Positions 48,281 through 62,200 are shown, counted from the first letter of the stretch. The stretch is DNA of 64,000 bases from Euglena gracilis (GCA_039621445.1 CP154956.1:82208474-82272473), one strand, 5' to 3'. A program made the numbers and translations. Notes: generated by a model not told the origin, from the letters alone.

Positions 48281-49358
48281 CAGGGATTTGTGCTTATCCT
48301 TTTGGGGGGTCAAATTCTTATCTGTAGGTATCCGTAGTTATCCATAGTTATCCGTAGTTATCCGTAATTATCCTTATTTGCTAAAATACACTTCCTGACA
48401 GGGGATATCCATCTAGAAATGGCTGCAATTGAAAAGATGAAAAGAGTTGATCATCATAAACCTCAGGAACGTCTAAAATTTGTGAAATATGACAATCTAA
48501 ACAGAAAACAACAAGCATCCAAGGCAGATGGAAACGACAAACGACAAACGACAAACGACATGTCCGGTGTGGGTTTTTTAATCTTTCATCCACCGTTCTT
48601 CACAATCACCGTTGCAGAGCCAACGGCTGCCTGCCGGAGGTTAAACGACATCTTCTGTCGGTTTTTAAAATCAATGACACCGGCCAAACTGAAAGCAGCC
48701 CATCTCTTTATAGGATGCACGCTGCCAATGTAAAATTGTTGCAAAAAAAAAGCCTGAGGGGGGAAATTGATACCCAGATGCATTCTAACATAAAACACCT
48801 GCATCTTCAGGAACCTTTATCAAAATTGCACTTGCTCCGGGCTGTTTAACCACCTTTGCCCCTTCCAATTTCATTATCTTGTGGGACTGGCTCGCAACGT
48901 GCCTTACAGGAAAGCGATTTTCCTTATAATCAACTTGCACACCACAAAGGCAGCGACACAACTCCTTACCTTCGTTTCGCACCTCCAAATCATCTCGAAG
49001 CTGGGCAGCCCGCTTCTGCGGAGTCAGATTACTTCCGCGCTTCACAGCTCCCTTCTCCTTTGCCGATGGAGACTCAGGAGGGAAATACATTGGCAGGGAG
49101 AAAGAATAGAACCTGTGGTTGAGGAAGTGGGTGTGCACGCAAGCTTCATGCAGTTCTTGCCCATCCTCATTCGTCAAATTTTTTTTGCTGATCCGTAGTT
49201 ATCCGTAGTTATCCATAATTATCCTTATCTGGACTTTTTGGCTCATCCGCAGTTATCCGTAGTTATCCGTTTTTATCCGTATTTGGGGGTTTCGGGCTTA
49301 TCCGTAGTTATCTGTAGTTATCCGTAGTTATCCATTTCAGGATAAGCACAAATCCCTG
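48281..49358. mobile_element. 1,078-bp hAT-like element with perfect 19-bp inverted ends
   Basis: Begins CAGGGATTTGTGCTTATCC and ends with its exact complement, flanked on both sides by CAGAAAC (48,274-48,280 and 49,359-49,365). Subterminal arrays of TTATCCGTAG lie at 48,318-48,375 and 49,190-49,345 in the same orientation. The CAGGG start and a 7-bp duplication are close to hAT elements (usually 8 bp). The interior encodes a zinc-finger fragment, but 1.1 kb is too short for a full transposase, so it is non-autonomous. Confidence 0.85.
48785..49177 (-). pseudogene. Zinc-finger fragment, transposase-like
   Basis: The frame contains LCRCLCGVQVDY, then RHVASQSHK, giving a C-x-C...H-x(5)-H layout with the spacing seen in the N-terminal fingers of hAT-type transposases and related BED/CGGBP-type proteins. 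Flanking residues are basic (AKEKGAVKRG, PQKRAAQLRDDLEV). It lies wholly inside the inverted-repeat element, which supports a transposase origin. No catalytic core follows within the element. The family call is by motif shape only. Confidence 0.45.
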
Positions 49359-49411
49359 CAGAAACATCAAAAAATGTGCAATATGCAATCTTAGAACCTG
49401 CCAAGGAGGGG

Positions 49412-49488
49412 TGCCCCTCCCTCCCTCCCCTCCCCCCCCCCTCCCCCCCTCCCTCCCTCCCTCCCTCCCTCCCTCCCTCCCTCCCAGG
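49412..49488. repeat. (CCCT)n microsatellite
   Basis: About 16 CCCT/CCTC units interrupted by C-runs. Confidence 0.95.
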
Positions 49489-50619
49489 GTCCAACCTTTT
49501 TAAAAAAAAATCCCTGGGCAGGGCGTCGCTTCAGTCGAAGGATCCCATGGCCCATTTTTTTAATTGTATTATTCATTGAATTTTGTTTTTTTGATTTTTT
49601 AAAAGAGAAGTTTTTGGATCAAAAAAAATGTGAATGATTGTTTAAAACGTCCACAGATAATATTACAAAACGGAAAATTGTCCTGCAGAGGGAAATTTTT
49701 CCAACTCTTTTTCAACAGAAATGTGCACATTGTGAAAAAAAATCCAGAATGACCTCATTTGAAGGATTTTCGAACATTAACCTGGGGGGGGGGAAGTCCA
49801 GCCAGCCAGCAGCCCTTTTCCAGCCTCTGACCCCCCCATCGACGAGTTTTATTTATTTTCCAGCCGCCCGAAAGGCAGCTCGAAGGTGCCGGATTTTGTT
49901 TTTGGGGGTACGGAAATGGGAAAAAGGCATGTGTCAGCAAAGGGCTGGTGAGGACAAATTTTGGGTTAAAAATACTCTTTTTGCATAATTGGCAGTTGTT
50001 TTGGCCATTTTTTCACTTTTGATTTTTGGGTACCTGGATTGAGCCCCCCCCCACATCATACAGAAGGTATGATGTTCATAATCAACACAACCAGACCAGA
50101 CCTTCCAAAAATAACCACCGCCACCACACCTGTGGGGTGAAGGAATTCCTGCCAAAATAAAATGGAGGAGCGTTGCCACATGGCAGGGTGTTTTTCATCG
50201 GCGGATGGCACACCAGAAGGGCGAGGGCAGGAATGGAAAGGATGGGATGGGATGTGTGCGCACCATTGCAGGCAGGCTGCCTTTGGGGCCGTGGGAAGCC
50301 AGCCCTTCTGAACCATCCCTCCGTCAAAAACCATACCGATTGGCCTTGCCCCTTCGTTTTAGAACACCCTACCACACATACCCCTCGAGTTGGCCAACCG
50401 TTTCCTCGGTGTCCAACGATCATCAACCTCACGTGAGAGCTGACAGGAGGGTGGGTGAGCAAAAAAAGGTGTCCGGTTGGGAGTGATTTTTGGACACCGA
50501 AAATTATAAAAAAAGGAAACCTTTATCAATCTCCCACATGTTCTCTTGGTGCTTAAATCAACATCCCTCCACCCAAATCACAGCCTTGCCAGGTGTTGGG
50601 GCGCCCCAACGACTTCGCG
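49489..50619. other. 3' flank of the LRR gene, no other gene
   Basis: Probably holds the LRR gene's 3' UTR below 50,620. A dispersed-repeat word lies at 49,801-49,832. No AATAAA-type signal could be tied to the gene with confidence. Confidence 0.35.
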
Positions 50620-52778
50620 TTACAGCCCGATAAACTTGGGCCACAGCCCAACGATGGTCTTCACTGCTTCGTACCGCGCCTCGGTCTCCGGGTCCGCCAA
50701 ATTCAGCGGGTTGTTCTTGCACGAGAAGCGCGTCAACTGCGTCAGCCCAGAGAGTTTCTTTCGGTTGACACCCACCAACCACATTTTGGGAATATTAAGT
50801 ATTCATATAAATATTATTATGTACAATAATATTATGTGCATTACATTTGTCACAAATATTATTTATAATAAATCATTTTAAAATTTTTCTTTATTTTATC
50901 AATGTCAATTTTTTTAATATATGTTACATTTATTACATATAATATAAATAATAATTTATATTTATATTTTATATTATATTATTTTATTTGTAAGAAATTT
51001 TATTATATATTATACATTATATATAAGAGATATCATTATGTGTATAAATATTTGAGACTTTCCGGCAAAAAGAGAGGGGAAACCTTGGGGGGTATGTACT
51101 CAGCCCTGGGTCCTCCTGGTCAGGCCAGGTCTCGGGGGGAGCCCTCTGGATCATTAACCAAAAGGGAAAAAAAACTCTGGTCAGGTCACAGATTGCGGCG
51201 GGCAGCTTGGCAATTTTGTTGTCGGAGATGAAGAGGGTGGCTGCGGGCACGAGCAAAAGAATGGTTGCGAACGAAATTTTCGACCTGCCAGTGTACCAAT
51301 GTGGTGTGTAATTTGTGTGGTGTTGCTCAATGCCTGGTTTTGGGCAAATAAAAATACTTCATTTACACCAGGCTTCTTTTCAATTGGAAATACCCCTGAG
51401 ACCCCCACATCACCCAACAGGCATTCCATGGTACCCACCTGGTCTCCAATGGGTCCTCATCTTTGTCTGACAGATCGAGACCCTGCCTTTGCAACCCTAC
51501 TTGGTTCAAAACACCAACCCCAGCAGGCTTCTGCTGAAGACCTGGAATTCACCCACCCAGCTCCCCTGAAGGTTATTAAATCCTCCCTTAATATAATCCC
51601 CCTGATGGTGACATTCAGGAAAAAGCAGAAAAAATTTGATTGGATATCACAATTTTCTGCCAGAAGTCCTCCATTTTCCCCCAAAATGAGACATTGGTGG
51701 CCGATCTTGGTGGCGACTTTTTCAATCATGCGCCAAACAGCGCAGTTTTGGAGAGCACAGCGATGTTTCTCAGAACAAACAAAGCCAAAATCTTCAGAGG
51801 CTTTGATTTTTTCCCTCGTTAAGCACTACTCATATTATTGTCCCTCCAGAAGATATGTGTTCACCGGACAGCGAGAGACCTAAATGTTTCCGGAGATTGC
51901 CCACATCCTCCGGCAGGACTGCCAACTGGTTGCCGTCCAGGTTCAGGTAGACGAGGCACTTTTAGGCGGCGCATCTCGCACTTAAGGATTTTTTTGTCGG
52001 TGTGGGTGAATGCATACATCGATATTTTACGAAAACATCAAGAGGGCCGATTCCCTGGGCCGAAAAAATCTTTTTGACCATACAAAAATCGAAACGAAGG
52101 TTCTAATTCACAAACGGTTTGAATTCACATTCCTCACTACAATGGCGTCTGGAACCCTCCACAAAATGTGTGTTGCCATTTCTCCCATAGGTTGACGTTT
52201 TGCACCATTGCAAGTGGTACAGGGTGCAGCCAGGAGTATACCGGACGTACGCCGGTGGTTGCGCTGGCCAGAATCGACGGGTGCGGATTTTGGGTTTTGA
52301 CCCTACATGACCCATTGAAAGTGAATGGTTTGCATGCCTGGCGAAGTGGTATGAGGATTTGAATGCTGCCGAATTTTTTTGGAGGGTCTGGGGAATTTAA
52401 CAATTTTCGTTTTCCAGGGAAAAATAAAAAAAAGTAGAGACGTTTGGGGGACCCTTATTATTTTGGGTTGTACCAGGGGTTGGGCAACACACCGTTTTCA
52501 ATTAGAACCATGTTCCAATTGAAGGTTGAAAATAAAACGACGCTCTTTTGTCGGTGTGCGCGATTCTGCACAACGACAGAATCTTTGCGAAATGACAAGG
52601 TGAGAAGGAAGGTTGCGTTCCTTGTGTGTTTTGGTGTGGCGTGTGCCTTGTGCAGATGTAATAAAATGTCGGTGTGCGCAAATGCACACACCAACATTTA
52701 ACTACAAGAAAAACACACCTGACGGAGTGTGTGTTTGTTTTGACACTCATTTGTGGTCCTGGAGAATGGGATTATATA

Positions 52779-52809
<31 letters not shown>

Positions 52810-52816
52810 GTATATG

Positions 52817-52868
<52 letters not shown>

Positions 52869-55800
52869 CATATATCGTATTTTTAGGCTGTGAACAGGTG
52901 GTGAGGTGCTTTGGTGAAATGGGTAACATTATTAGGTGAAAGCACAAAACACTTTGTGAGATGCAACGATTGTGTGCCTGTGAACTGAGTTGTTGGGGTG
53001 TGTCCATATGCAAATCTGACTTGCGAAAAGAATTTGTCTGTTTTTTGGGGTTGGTTTTCCCAAATGCGCACATCAACACTGATGTATTCCTATAAATGTG
53101 TAAAAGTGGCTGTGATACCAATCAAAATTCCTCCCTTCTCAGCAAAAAGAATTCACAAAATATTTGGGTCGCAGATAAAATAACCACAAGACAGATCCCT
53201 CCCCGTTCCAGCAATACGCCCTCGCGCTTCACCGCCATCCACGCCCCATCTGTTCTGTAGGGGGTGTGGCTGGTTATTGCTTTTGTGGGTTGGTTGTCGT
53301 GTCACCGGGTTGGGATGCGGTTGTCCATGCAGTGTGCCCTGTTGGGGTGGATTTCTCACCTGTGTTCTGTCCCAGTGTCAAAACTGATAGACGAAAACCC
53401 CCACTGACTGCCCTACCAATGCGCGCGGCCCTTCTTCTCCATGCCCCCTCGCAGCACAAATATTCCCGCCAGGGACTTGCCGTGTTTTCGGGTGGTCTGC
53501 CAGCCATTTTTCAAATGTTTCCTTGCAGTGATCCACCCGGTGCATTCACTTAGGTAACACAAAATGCAGTCGGTGTGCGCATTTGAGCAAATTAACATAA
53601 TATCATTCGTTTTCGGTGGGGCAAAACATCCAACCCCCTGGAATCCCCTCTGCCCTCCCAAAACATTCCACGGCAAGTGCCCACTCACAGGGGCGCTGGT
53701 GACGGCTGATCCACCCCGCCCCCCGCCTCCCGCACCTGCCTCCCCTCGTCACCATCCCCGCACCCTCCGTTCCCCACTCCCCATACCCCTTTTGTGGCGC
53801 ATCTGGTACCTCTCCCTCAGATGACCTTCATAATTCCCAGTCACCCTCCGCGTCTCTTTCAAAACAAAAACCAAAGCAAAACAAAAACAAAACGGGTCGG
53901 AGGTGCCCGAAAAACTCAGGAGGGAATCCACAGGGTCCGCTGCCCACCGTTAGTGGTGCTTGGCCCCGGCTCTCCCAGGAATTCCGTGTTTTTTTGGCTG
54001 TTTTTTTTTTTTAGGTGGTTGGCATGCCACAAAACACCCGGACCAACACCGACAAAAACACCAGAACCCTGGTACCGCCTCCCCGCACTTTGTTTGCGTG
54101 ACGAGAATTCGGTCAGATTCGTCGTCCACCTGCTCCCTCTCGCTCTCACCCCTTGCATCGCTGGCGCCCAAATCAAAATTTTGTCGGTCTGCGAAAATGC
54201 GCAAATCGACCCAAAACAAGCTTAAGTGCGAGATGCGCCGCCCAAGGCACTGCATATGCCAGATCTCGACCTGCATACAGCACACACATATAGAGACAGA
54301 CAAGCAGGGAGACAGACGGATGGGTGTACAAACCCCTTCCACCCTCTTCTCTGGTCCAGGAGTAGAAAATCCAGCAGTTGTATGCTTTTCCCCAAATGAA
54401 ATGAGTATTGGTGGCTGTTTGGCATGTGAATGTGGCCAGGTTCCTGAATTTGAAGTAAGAACCTCTTTTTGGGCTCTCCAGCAGTAGGACAATACCGGCA
54501 GAGAGGACAGGCGGTTGTTGGCCAGCGAAAGACGACACAAAAGTGGCAAGTGGCAGCAATCGGCCGGGATTTTCGACAGGTGGTTGTGGCTCACCTGCGG
54601 AGGATACAGCACAGCCATCGTCCAACCTGTTTCTCTGAATGTTTCAGGGCTCCGGATGTCACAAATGCCAGAATGGCGTATCAATCAACAACAAAAGTTC
54701 GGTCACAAATGCCAGCAAAGTAGCTGGAGCAAACCCATATGTGGGAGGCCGCTGCATGGGCCTGGCTTTCAGGCAGGGCGAGGCCAAGCACACCACACCT
54801 CCAGTGTGTGCAGCTTGGGGAAGCGGTCCACCGTCAGCACCCCGACCGGGATCTGGGCGATGCGGTTCCTCGACAGGTCGATCTTGCCGAGGTGGGGGTG
54901 GGTCACCCCGAAGGTGGGGATGTCCTGGGGGACAGTCCCAGACGGGGCATGGGAATGCTCAACAAGGGGGGAATACCCCCCCCCCTGATAGAAGCACGGG
55001 TGCGCTTATAACAGACCGCCGCCTCCAGCGGCAGGGGATGTGTGCTTCTATTTGGACCCTAGCCGCGTATTTTGCAAATTTTTATTGATTTCCTTTAGAA
55101 ATCCCATCAAAATGCGGGGCGCGCTTGGAGCGGACCGCCGCCTTTGGCGACGGGAGGTGCATTTTATTTGGACCCTGCACTTGTAGCGGCCCCGCACTTC
55201 TATTAGAGGGGGGGCAGCACCTCCAGCTGATTGGAGTTGACCTGCAGCTCCTCGAGGGCCTCCATGTCCGCCAGGGAGGGGATGCGCCCGAGGCGGTTCC
55301 AAAAGATGGCCAGCCGCTTCAGGAGCAGAGGTTTTTTTTAGGGCCAGGGGAGGCTGGGCCCAGCCCCCCCCCCCCCCAAATCGCCAAACTTGAAAGAAAA
55401 TCTCTGTTCAGGGCGTGGCAGCCCAGGAAGCAGTCGTCCGGCAGCTGGGGCCGGGGTGCGGCGCTGGGCAGGCGGAGGCCGCCCATCGAGGCGGCGAGCC
55501 AATTATACTTCGGGCCAAAGGATAAATTGAATCACTTTTCATTTTTTTGTCCCCTTGGCAGAAGCCACGTACTTCCTTTAGCTTCACTTTGGATGCCCCC
55601 GCCCCACCAAATAACACCCATGGCCCGTTGCTAAAAATCCCTAAGAGGAGTTGTTTTTTGTGGTCTATTTTGCGGTCTATTATTTAGCTTTCCACAGGTC
55701 CAAAAATAGGTCAAAAAGGGCCATTTTTTTTGGCAACGTCTCAAAAAAGCCAATTTTAAGAGATGCAAAATAAGTGAAAATGAATGCCAAAAAGTCATCC

Positions 55801-56243
55801 ATTTTTGGGGGCCATTTCCACAGTTTTAAATTCCCCAAAATCCGGGGGTCTTTATTTTTCTGGCCCACTTGCCGGGGGTCGTACACTTTTCGTACCACAC
55901 TCAACATGCGTTGATGTCTCAAGCCCCTCTCCATACCCCAAGTCCCTGTTTCCAACTGACGTCCTCTGCGGTTCTAATGGTGGTAGACATATGAGCATCA
56001 CCCCTGGTGGACCAGCTTATTGGAAGCCAAATTGAGCTCTCTGAGATTCACCAGTTGATTAATGGCAGACGGCACCTGCAAAGGGGTGGAGTATGCAGAG
56101 AGGTATTCAGTGGTAAAAAACCACTTACCTGAATTCTATTCTTTCTGATTGTTGACCTTTGCTTCGATGTTTATTTTTGAAAAAAATATTTTTGGCACTT
56201 TTTCAGACAGCGGTGTTTGGAGGTCGATCGGCCACAATTAATA

Positions 56244-56298
<55 letters not shown>

Positions 56299-59200
56299 CA
56301 TACATACACATATATGCATATATAATGTGTAAATGTGGAATTTTATGGGGGTGTTCGGACCGTCTGGATGTCACCATATACTTATCTACACACCAACGAA
56401 CGGCCCTTGTTCAGACTGTCTAGATTGTCACCTTAGTGGCCATTGGGCTTGGAGGGGAGGTAAAAATTATTTTTAAATTCATTTATATGACAAAATATAT
56501 TGGGGGGTGACGATAATTGACCTTCAGATTAAAAAAAACTGGCAAACCGGGAAGAACGAAAAGAATAACAAACAACAGAAAGAAAATGTACAGACAAAAC
56601 AAGAAGGAACAATAATTGTATTTTACGAGAAAATTCAACACCCTCCCCTCCCAAGGAAAGCCTGTGTGTGGCAGCAACTGTTTTGTTTTCTTTTCCCAGG
56701 ACCCCATTCACCCGAAGATTATAACCCCCCTGCTATGCCCAATGAACGCCCTTGCCCAATGAACAGTATCCTTTTCGCCAAGGGATGAAATGTCACTGAC
56801 TGGCAGATATCCGAATGGCACGGGCAAAGTGTGCAAGAATCAAAGCTTGGATAGAAATGTTGAAGGAAATTCATGAAGGGGGTCAAAGAGTGCCCTGAGG
56901 TGTCTGGGTCGCAGGTGAAGATTTGCCCCCAAAAGGCAATTTTCTGGGCTCTCAACCTTCGGCACTGGAGCCCCCCGTGGGGGGTGAGAGCTGGGTGCTT
57001 CAGAGTGCTTGCAAGCAGGTAGACATCCACCCCCTGGGGGTTAGCACACCTTTATATTGAGCCTGGCCATAGATTGGGCCATCAGACACTAAAAGAATTC
57101 CTCGAAGCACTCTGCCATTCGATGACAATGCGTGTTCACCCATTTCATTTTGACCTGTTCACGCACGTGCACACAACACAGGTGTGTACGTGCGTGCACA
57201 CCTGCACACACTGTCAACAAAAATATACTAATTTAAAATATATAAAATATATAATATATACTAGTATAAAAAAATTCAAATTCAAACTTCAAAACTGTTT
57301 TGTTCAAATCAACTTCAAAATTGTTTTGTTTCAAACAAAGGATTCTGAAGAGAATATGTTGCAGACGTACCCTGGCAATGGAGTTGTTGTAGAGGTTCAG
57401 GTGGGTCAGCGCAGTAAGCTCGCACAAATAGTTGGGGAAAGCTGATAACTGAGTGGAAGACAATGAACCATAACTCCTGGCTTTGAAGAGATACAGTAAA
57501 ATAAAGCAAAAATTCAAGCAAAAAAAATTCAAAAAAATTCAAGCACGGATGAATCTGATTCATCCAGCACCAATATTTTTTTTGGAAACAGTTTTACAGA
57601 GAAAATACCGAACCCATTATCAACCAACCAAATAACTTGTTTCTGCCATTTTTGGGATTCAAATTTCATATCTTCAACCAATTGAGACCGATGTTTAATC
57701 ACAAAATGGAGTTGCGGGTGGACAGAACATTACTTAACACAGGCAGTGGTAACAGGGGGGTACAGCCAAGCCCATAATTTTGACACATCGTGCTAACAAT
57801 TTGGCATGAACGGCCAAGGTTCTGGCAAGTGGTGGCACAAAAAAATTGGTACAGGTGCGGTGACATATTTTTGTCAGAATATGCAAGAGTTTCAGCCACA
57901 ATTTCCCTTAACCGGCAGGTGCCCAGTTGTTGACCACGTGCTGTGGTTTTGCCACTAAATTGGTCTCCTTTCAATGCATCCTGTAGCAAGTAATTCCTCC
58001 CGTATTAAATGTTCCCAAGACCTTGATTGTGAAATCCCAACCTGAAATAAAAAATAAAAACACTAAAACAAAACCAAATTTTTCGGTGCCTTTCATTCAA
58101 ACGTAGACACAGAGATGTGGAAAATGAAATGCTCTAGTGCAAAGCAAAAAGGAAACTACCACACCGAGCACTTGGAAGCACATAACGTGTCCAGCTGCGT
58201 GAGCTTTCGAAGGGAGTCACCTAGAGACTGTATGGGATTTTCTGAGACATTGATGGCAGGGCCCCAGAGCAAATGTCGACAACCCACACACAGAAATACC
58301 CTGGGGAAGGGGGGGGCAAAAGATGCACATAGAGGTGACATAGAGGTTGAGGTAAATGTCGTTGGCACAGAGGTGGAGGTCTTTGGCCAGTTCTGCGTCT
58401 ATGTAGCCTTGCTGGGCACATTCTCCCTCTCCCTGGCAGGGAAGCTTCGGACTCCCATGTCATCCAAAAGAAGGCCCCATGGGGACCACCCTGCCACCAA
58501 AGCACCTTGCAAAGAAGAATATTGCACCGAGTCTTTTTTTTTACAAAGAATGGGTGGTGGTGACCATGGGACCTCTGGCCTCTTTTGAATGCAAATGATG
58601 CGTATGTGCACCGTGCAGTTTTTGCAGTTTTTTTTTGAGGTGTTTATGTTTTTTTGGCCCTTTTTACAGCCTTTTTTTGCAGTTTCTACAGGTTTTTTTT
58701 TGCAGTGCTTCTCAGAAAAAAAGCCAAGAAATTTTGCGCAAGAATTTTGCAGTTTCTTTTTTAATCATTAAGGGAGACTTTTTGGGAGCGAGAGAGAGAG
58801 AGGTGGAATTTCTTTAGGTTATTTTCATTGCATGTGCCGTTGTCATTTTTTTTTGCAGTATACATGTGCAGTTTCTTTTTGCTGTTTTGTGCAGTTTTTT
58901 TTTCCCCAGGTGTTTGCAATTTTTTACAGTGTAGTTTTTCACCTGCCCATGTTCCGAGAAACCATTGCAAAATGACATAAAAAAAGTCATAAAAGCCCAA
59001 AATGCCTCGAATACGTAATAATTTGTAAGCAAATGCATTTTTTCTAAAAAATGATTTGGTGGTTTTGAATCAAAGAAATATGACAGAAATGACCATCTTA
59101 TCAAACAATGCATACAATTTGCCTCAACCATTAAAATGGTTGTTTTTCACAATTGTGGGCACCAACCAAATTTCATTTTCATTTTGAAGCCTTGGCAATG

Positions 59201-62200
59201 GGGACTTCTGACACAAGAGAAGGATCGAAACAGGAGGAGAGCAGATTGTGGAGGTGTTGTGCTCAAAGTGGTGGTGTTGAAAGGTATGTGTGAAGGTTAA
59301 ATGAAGCGTGCCAGTGCATTGCATTATATGGCCCCATGAACACAGGTATTTTCAAGTCAGGAGACACATCCATTTTCAGCTAACTTACCCTGCCTCATTT
59401 TTCGGACTAAAATACTGGTGGTGAAGGGCACTTCTAAAATCAGTTTTTCAAGATGAAACCTGGAAATATTGTTTACTTTGATGTTTCAGGGGCTAGGAAA
59501 TGGTTTTTCACAGCTTCAATTGCCGATTCACAAATTTGGGCGCGCAAGCTGGTCTTCCCTTGTACAAAAATCTCTTCGGTGAACTATTTTCTTTTGGTTT
59601 TCTGAATCCTCGACCTCGACCTTTTTTGACCTACACCTTAACCTCTGTGCCCTTTCCTGAAATAAACGTCCACCAACCTGCACTGTTTTGAAAAGCAAAA
59701 AATTATCTCACAAAAACCCAATGGAGTTTGGAATGTAATTTATTATCATGCCTGAAAACTTATGATATCGTTGTTTTGACCATTCGCGCATTCGCGATAC
59801 CCCGAATTTACATGGTACCTACGGTACACTAAGTCGTATGTTTCATGCGCATTCGCAAAATTTACTGAACAAAACACTTGTTACAACCATCGGAGTACCT
59901 CCACATGGTGCGATTTCACGCCCCCCCTGTGTGCTTGCATGTGGTCAGACTGGCAGGCGGCTGAGAGCCGAGAGGTCCATAGGGAAAATGCGACTTTAGG
60001 ACCCTGGCCAAGGAAGCGCAGTCCAGGTCGTTTGATGACGATGCGGTCAATGGAGACTAAGCGATTGTCGCGCACATCCAGGCCGGTCAGGTAAGGCATC
60101 GCCCACGCCTGGGGCGGAACCTGAGGACGAAATGCGGGTGGGGGGCGGGACAGGCATGGCCAGACTTTCCACCACGGTGCAGAATTGGTTGGCCGATAAA
60201 CCCCTCCAAACAATATTCCCCAAATAATAATCCCCCCGCCCCCCGAGACCCGACTTCGACAACAGGCCCAATTCTTTTTTTTTGGTGTTTTTCAGCCTTT
60301 GCACCATTTTGGAAAAAAGTTCAAAACCCTGGGTTTGAACTCTGGGACACGTGAATTTCCCCCCAAAAAGGCCAAACCCCCGTTGCGAGTCCCTCGTATT
60401 TGAAACCTTGACTGTGTTCCCTGGATGGTGCTTCACAGGCTGGGTGCAATTTGGCCCTTTTCGTTGCCTTTTTAGGCTCTGTGATATGTGTCTGAAGAGT
60501 TGCCTGCTGAGGCGTCCAGAGGGTGGACTCCATACACACGTTGAGAAAAGTTTCTTTTTGAAAAAACGGAATGTCATAGTGTTGTGATCCCTGGTGCTTG
60601 AAGTGCGAGGACCGGTACAGCAGGAACCACCGAGGTGGAGGGGTTGGGGGGGATTGAGGGCAAGCCCAGGGACATGTCCATGTATTCCCTCACTCCAATT
60701 TTCACGGACTGCCGCAGAAGAAACTGGGTTTTCCTGGAGTTGGAACCATACTTCAAATTTTACATGAATTTTTACCATGCAAAATACCAAATTGCACCTT
60801 TTTGAAACAAAAATTCCACCCACCATGTATTTTGATGGTGTTCAACATAAATACAACGCATTTCACGGTCAAAATTTTACACCCAAATAATTTCGAAAAC
60901 TTTTGCCAAATAATATTCCCCCCACCCCAAATAATACCCCCTGGACTCCAGCCGACCAAATAATTTTCCGGGGGGAATATTACTTGGGGGAGGATTAGAA
61001 GAGATGCCGGGCTTTTGGATTGCTTTGGATTAGTGATGACGGAAAGGAGGCTGCATGAAATATGCTTTTTCAGAAGCTGAATGTCGTAACTCCCCCCAAA
61101 ATATACCCCCCCCCCCGGTTTTATATTTGAGTGGAAATATCAAGACTCCCACGGGGGTTATATATTGGGGGGTATATATGGGAGGGGAACCAAAACTTCT
61201 GGCGAACTGTCCTTTTCCAATTTGTCCCTCGTAGCCCTTTTGTGTTGCTTCCAATGGAAGAATACCTCGCCAGAGACTCCCTTGATGACTGGATTTCGGT
61301 CGTTTCGAGTGCCGAGGCCACTGAATTACGAACATCCGAGGAGTCAGGAGGTGATGGATCCGAAGCTGATTTTTAATATTTGGGGGGTTTTTATATTTGG
61401 TTGCCAAACCAAACACCCCAGGGGGGTTTTATATTTGGGGGGGGGGTAGTTCCTTTGTTTCTGATTTGGCACACATGGATGTAAGAACCTACAAATATCA
61501 CATGTGTGTTCTATATAAAGATGTCTGTCAGACCACAAGCAAAATGACGGGTGCAAAACTGATGGGGAGAAAATGACAGGGGAAAATGATGGGAAAATAT
61601 CGATTTTGGAAAATCAATCATGAGAAAATTCAACATTTCAGGGAAAATAGTGGTAATGTTCCTCAATTGTGATGAAGATTTTTTGGTAAAAAACCCTCAA
61701 TTTTTCAAAAAAAGGTCAAATGGTTTGGGCGCCTTTTTGTGATTTTTCATTTCAAAACAGACCCCAAAGCATGACAAAAAAATCATAACCCCATCTTTTT
61801 TGTGTAGAAGGAGAAGAAAAGGTACACGGGGGAATGATAGAGAAAAACTGATGAAAAAATTGGTGTTTTCCCATGCTTTTTGTTTGCCGTCATTTTGTCC
61901 AGACTGTAACTCAGATGGGTGCCATCTGTTCAGAATGATGGAGGCCCATAATGGCCCCCCCACAAAACTGGCACTTGGGGGTCCTAGAGGATGTTGTGGG
62001 GGCCAAATGTGACGGGGCTGGAGGATTAAATACAAGGGTGGTAATCTTGTTGGGGCTGGTCTGGAGGGGAGATTTTGATGTCTGTGTTCAAATCAGAAAT
62101 TTCCTGGGTGAGAAATTCAAAGACCTTGCGGCTCCTTTCTTAAAACTCATAGACAAAAAGGCATGCAAAACTTAGGGGCCGCTGTTGCATTCTGGAAAAA

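Noticed and set aside
58340-58378. Eight-base direct repeat CGACATTT on both sides of the 55-base gap in the LRR gene
   Set aside because: Treating it as a target duplication gives the wrong reading frame for the following LRR, so it is probably chance.
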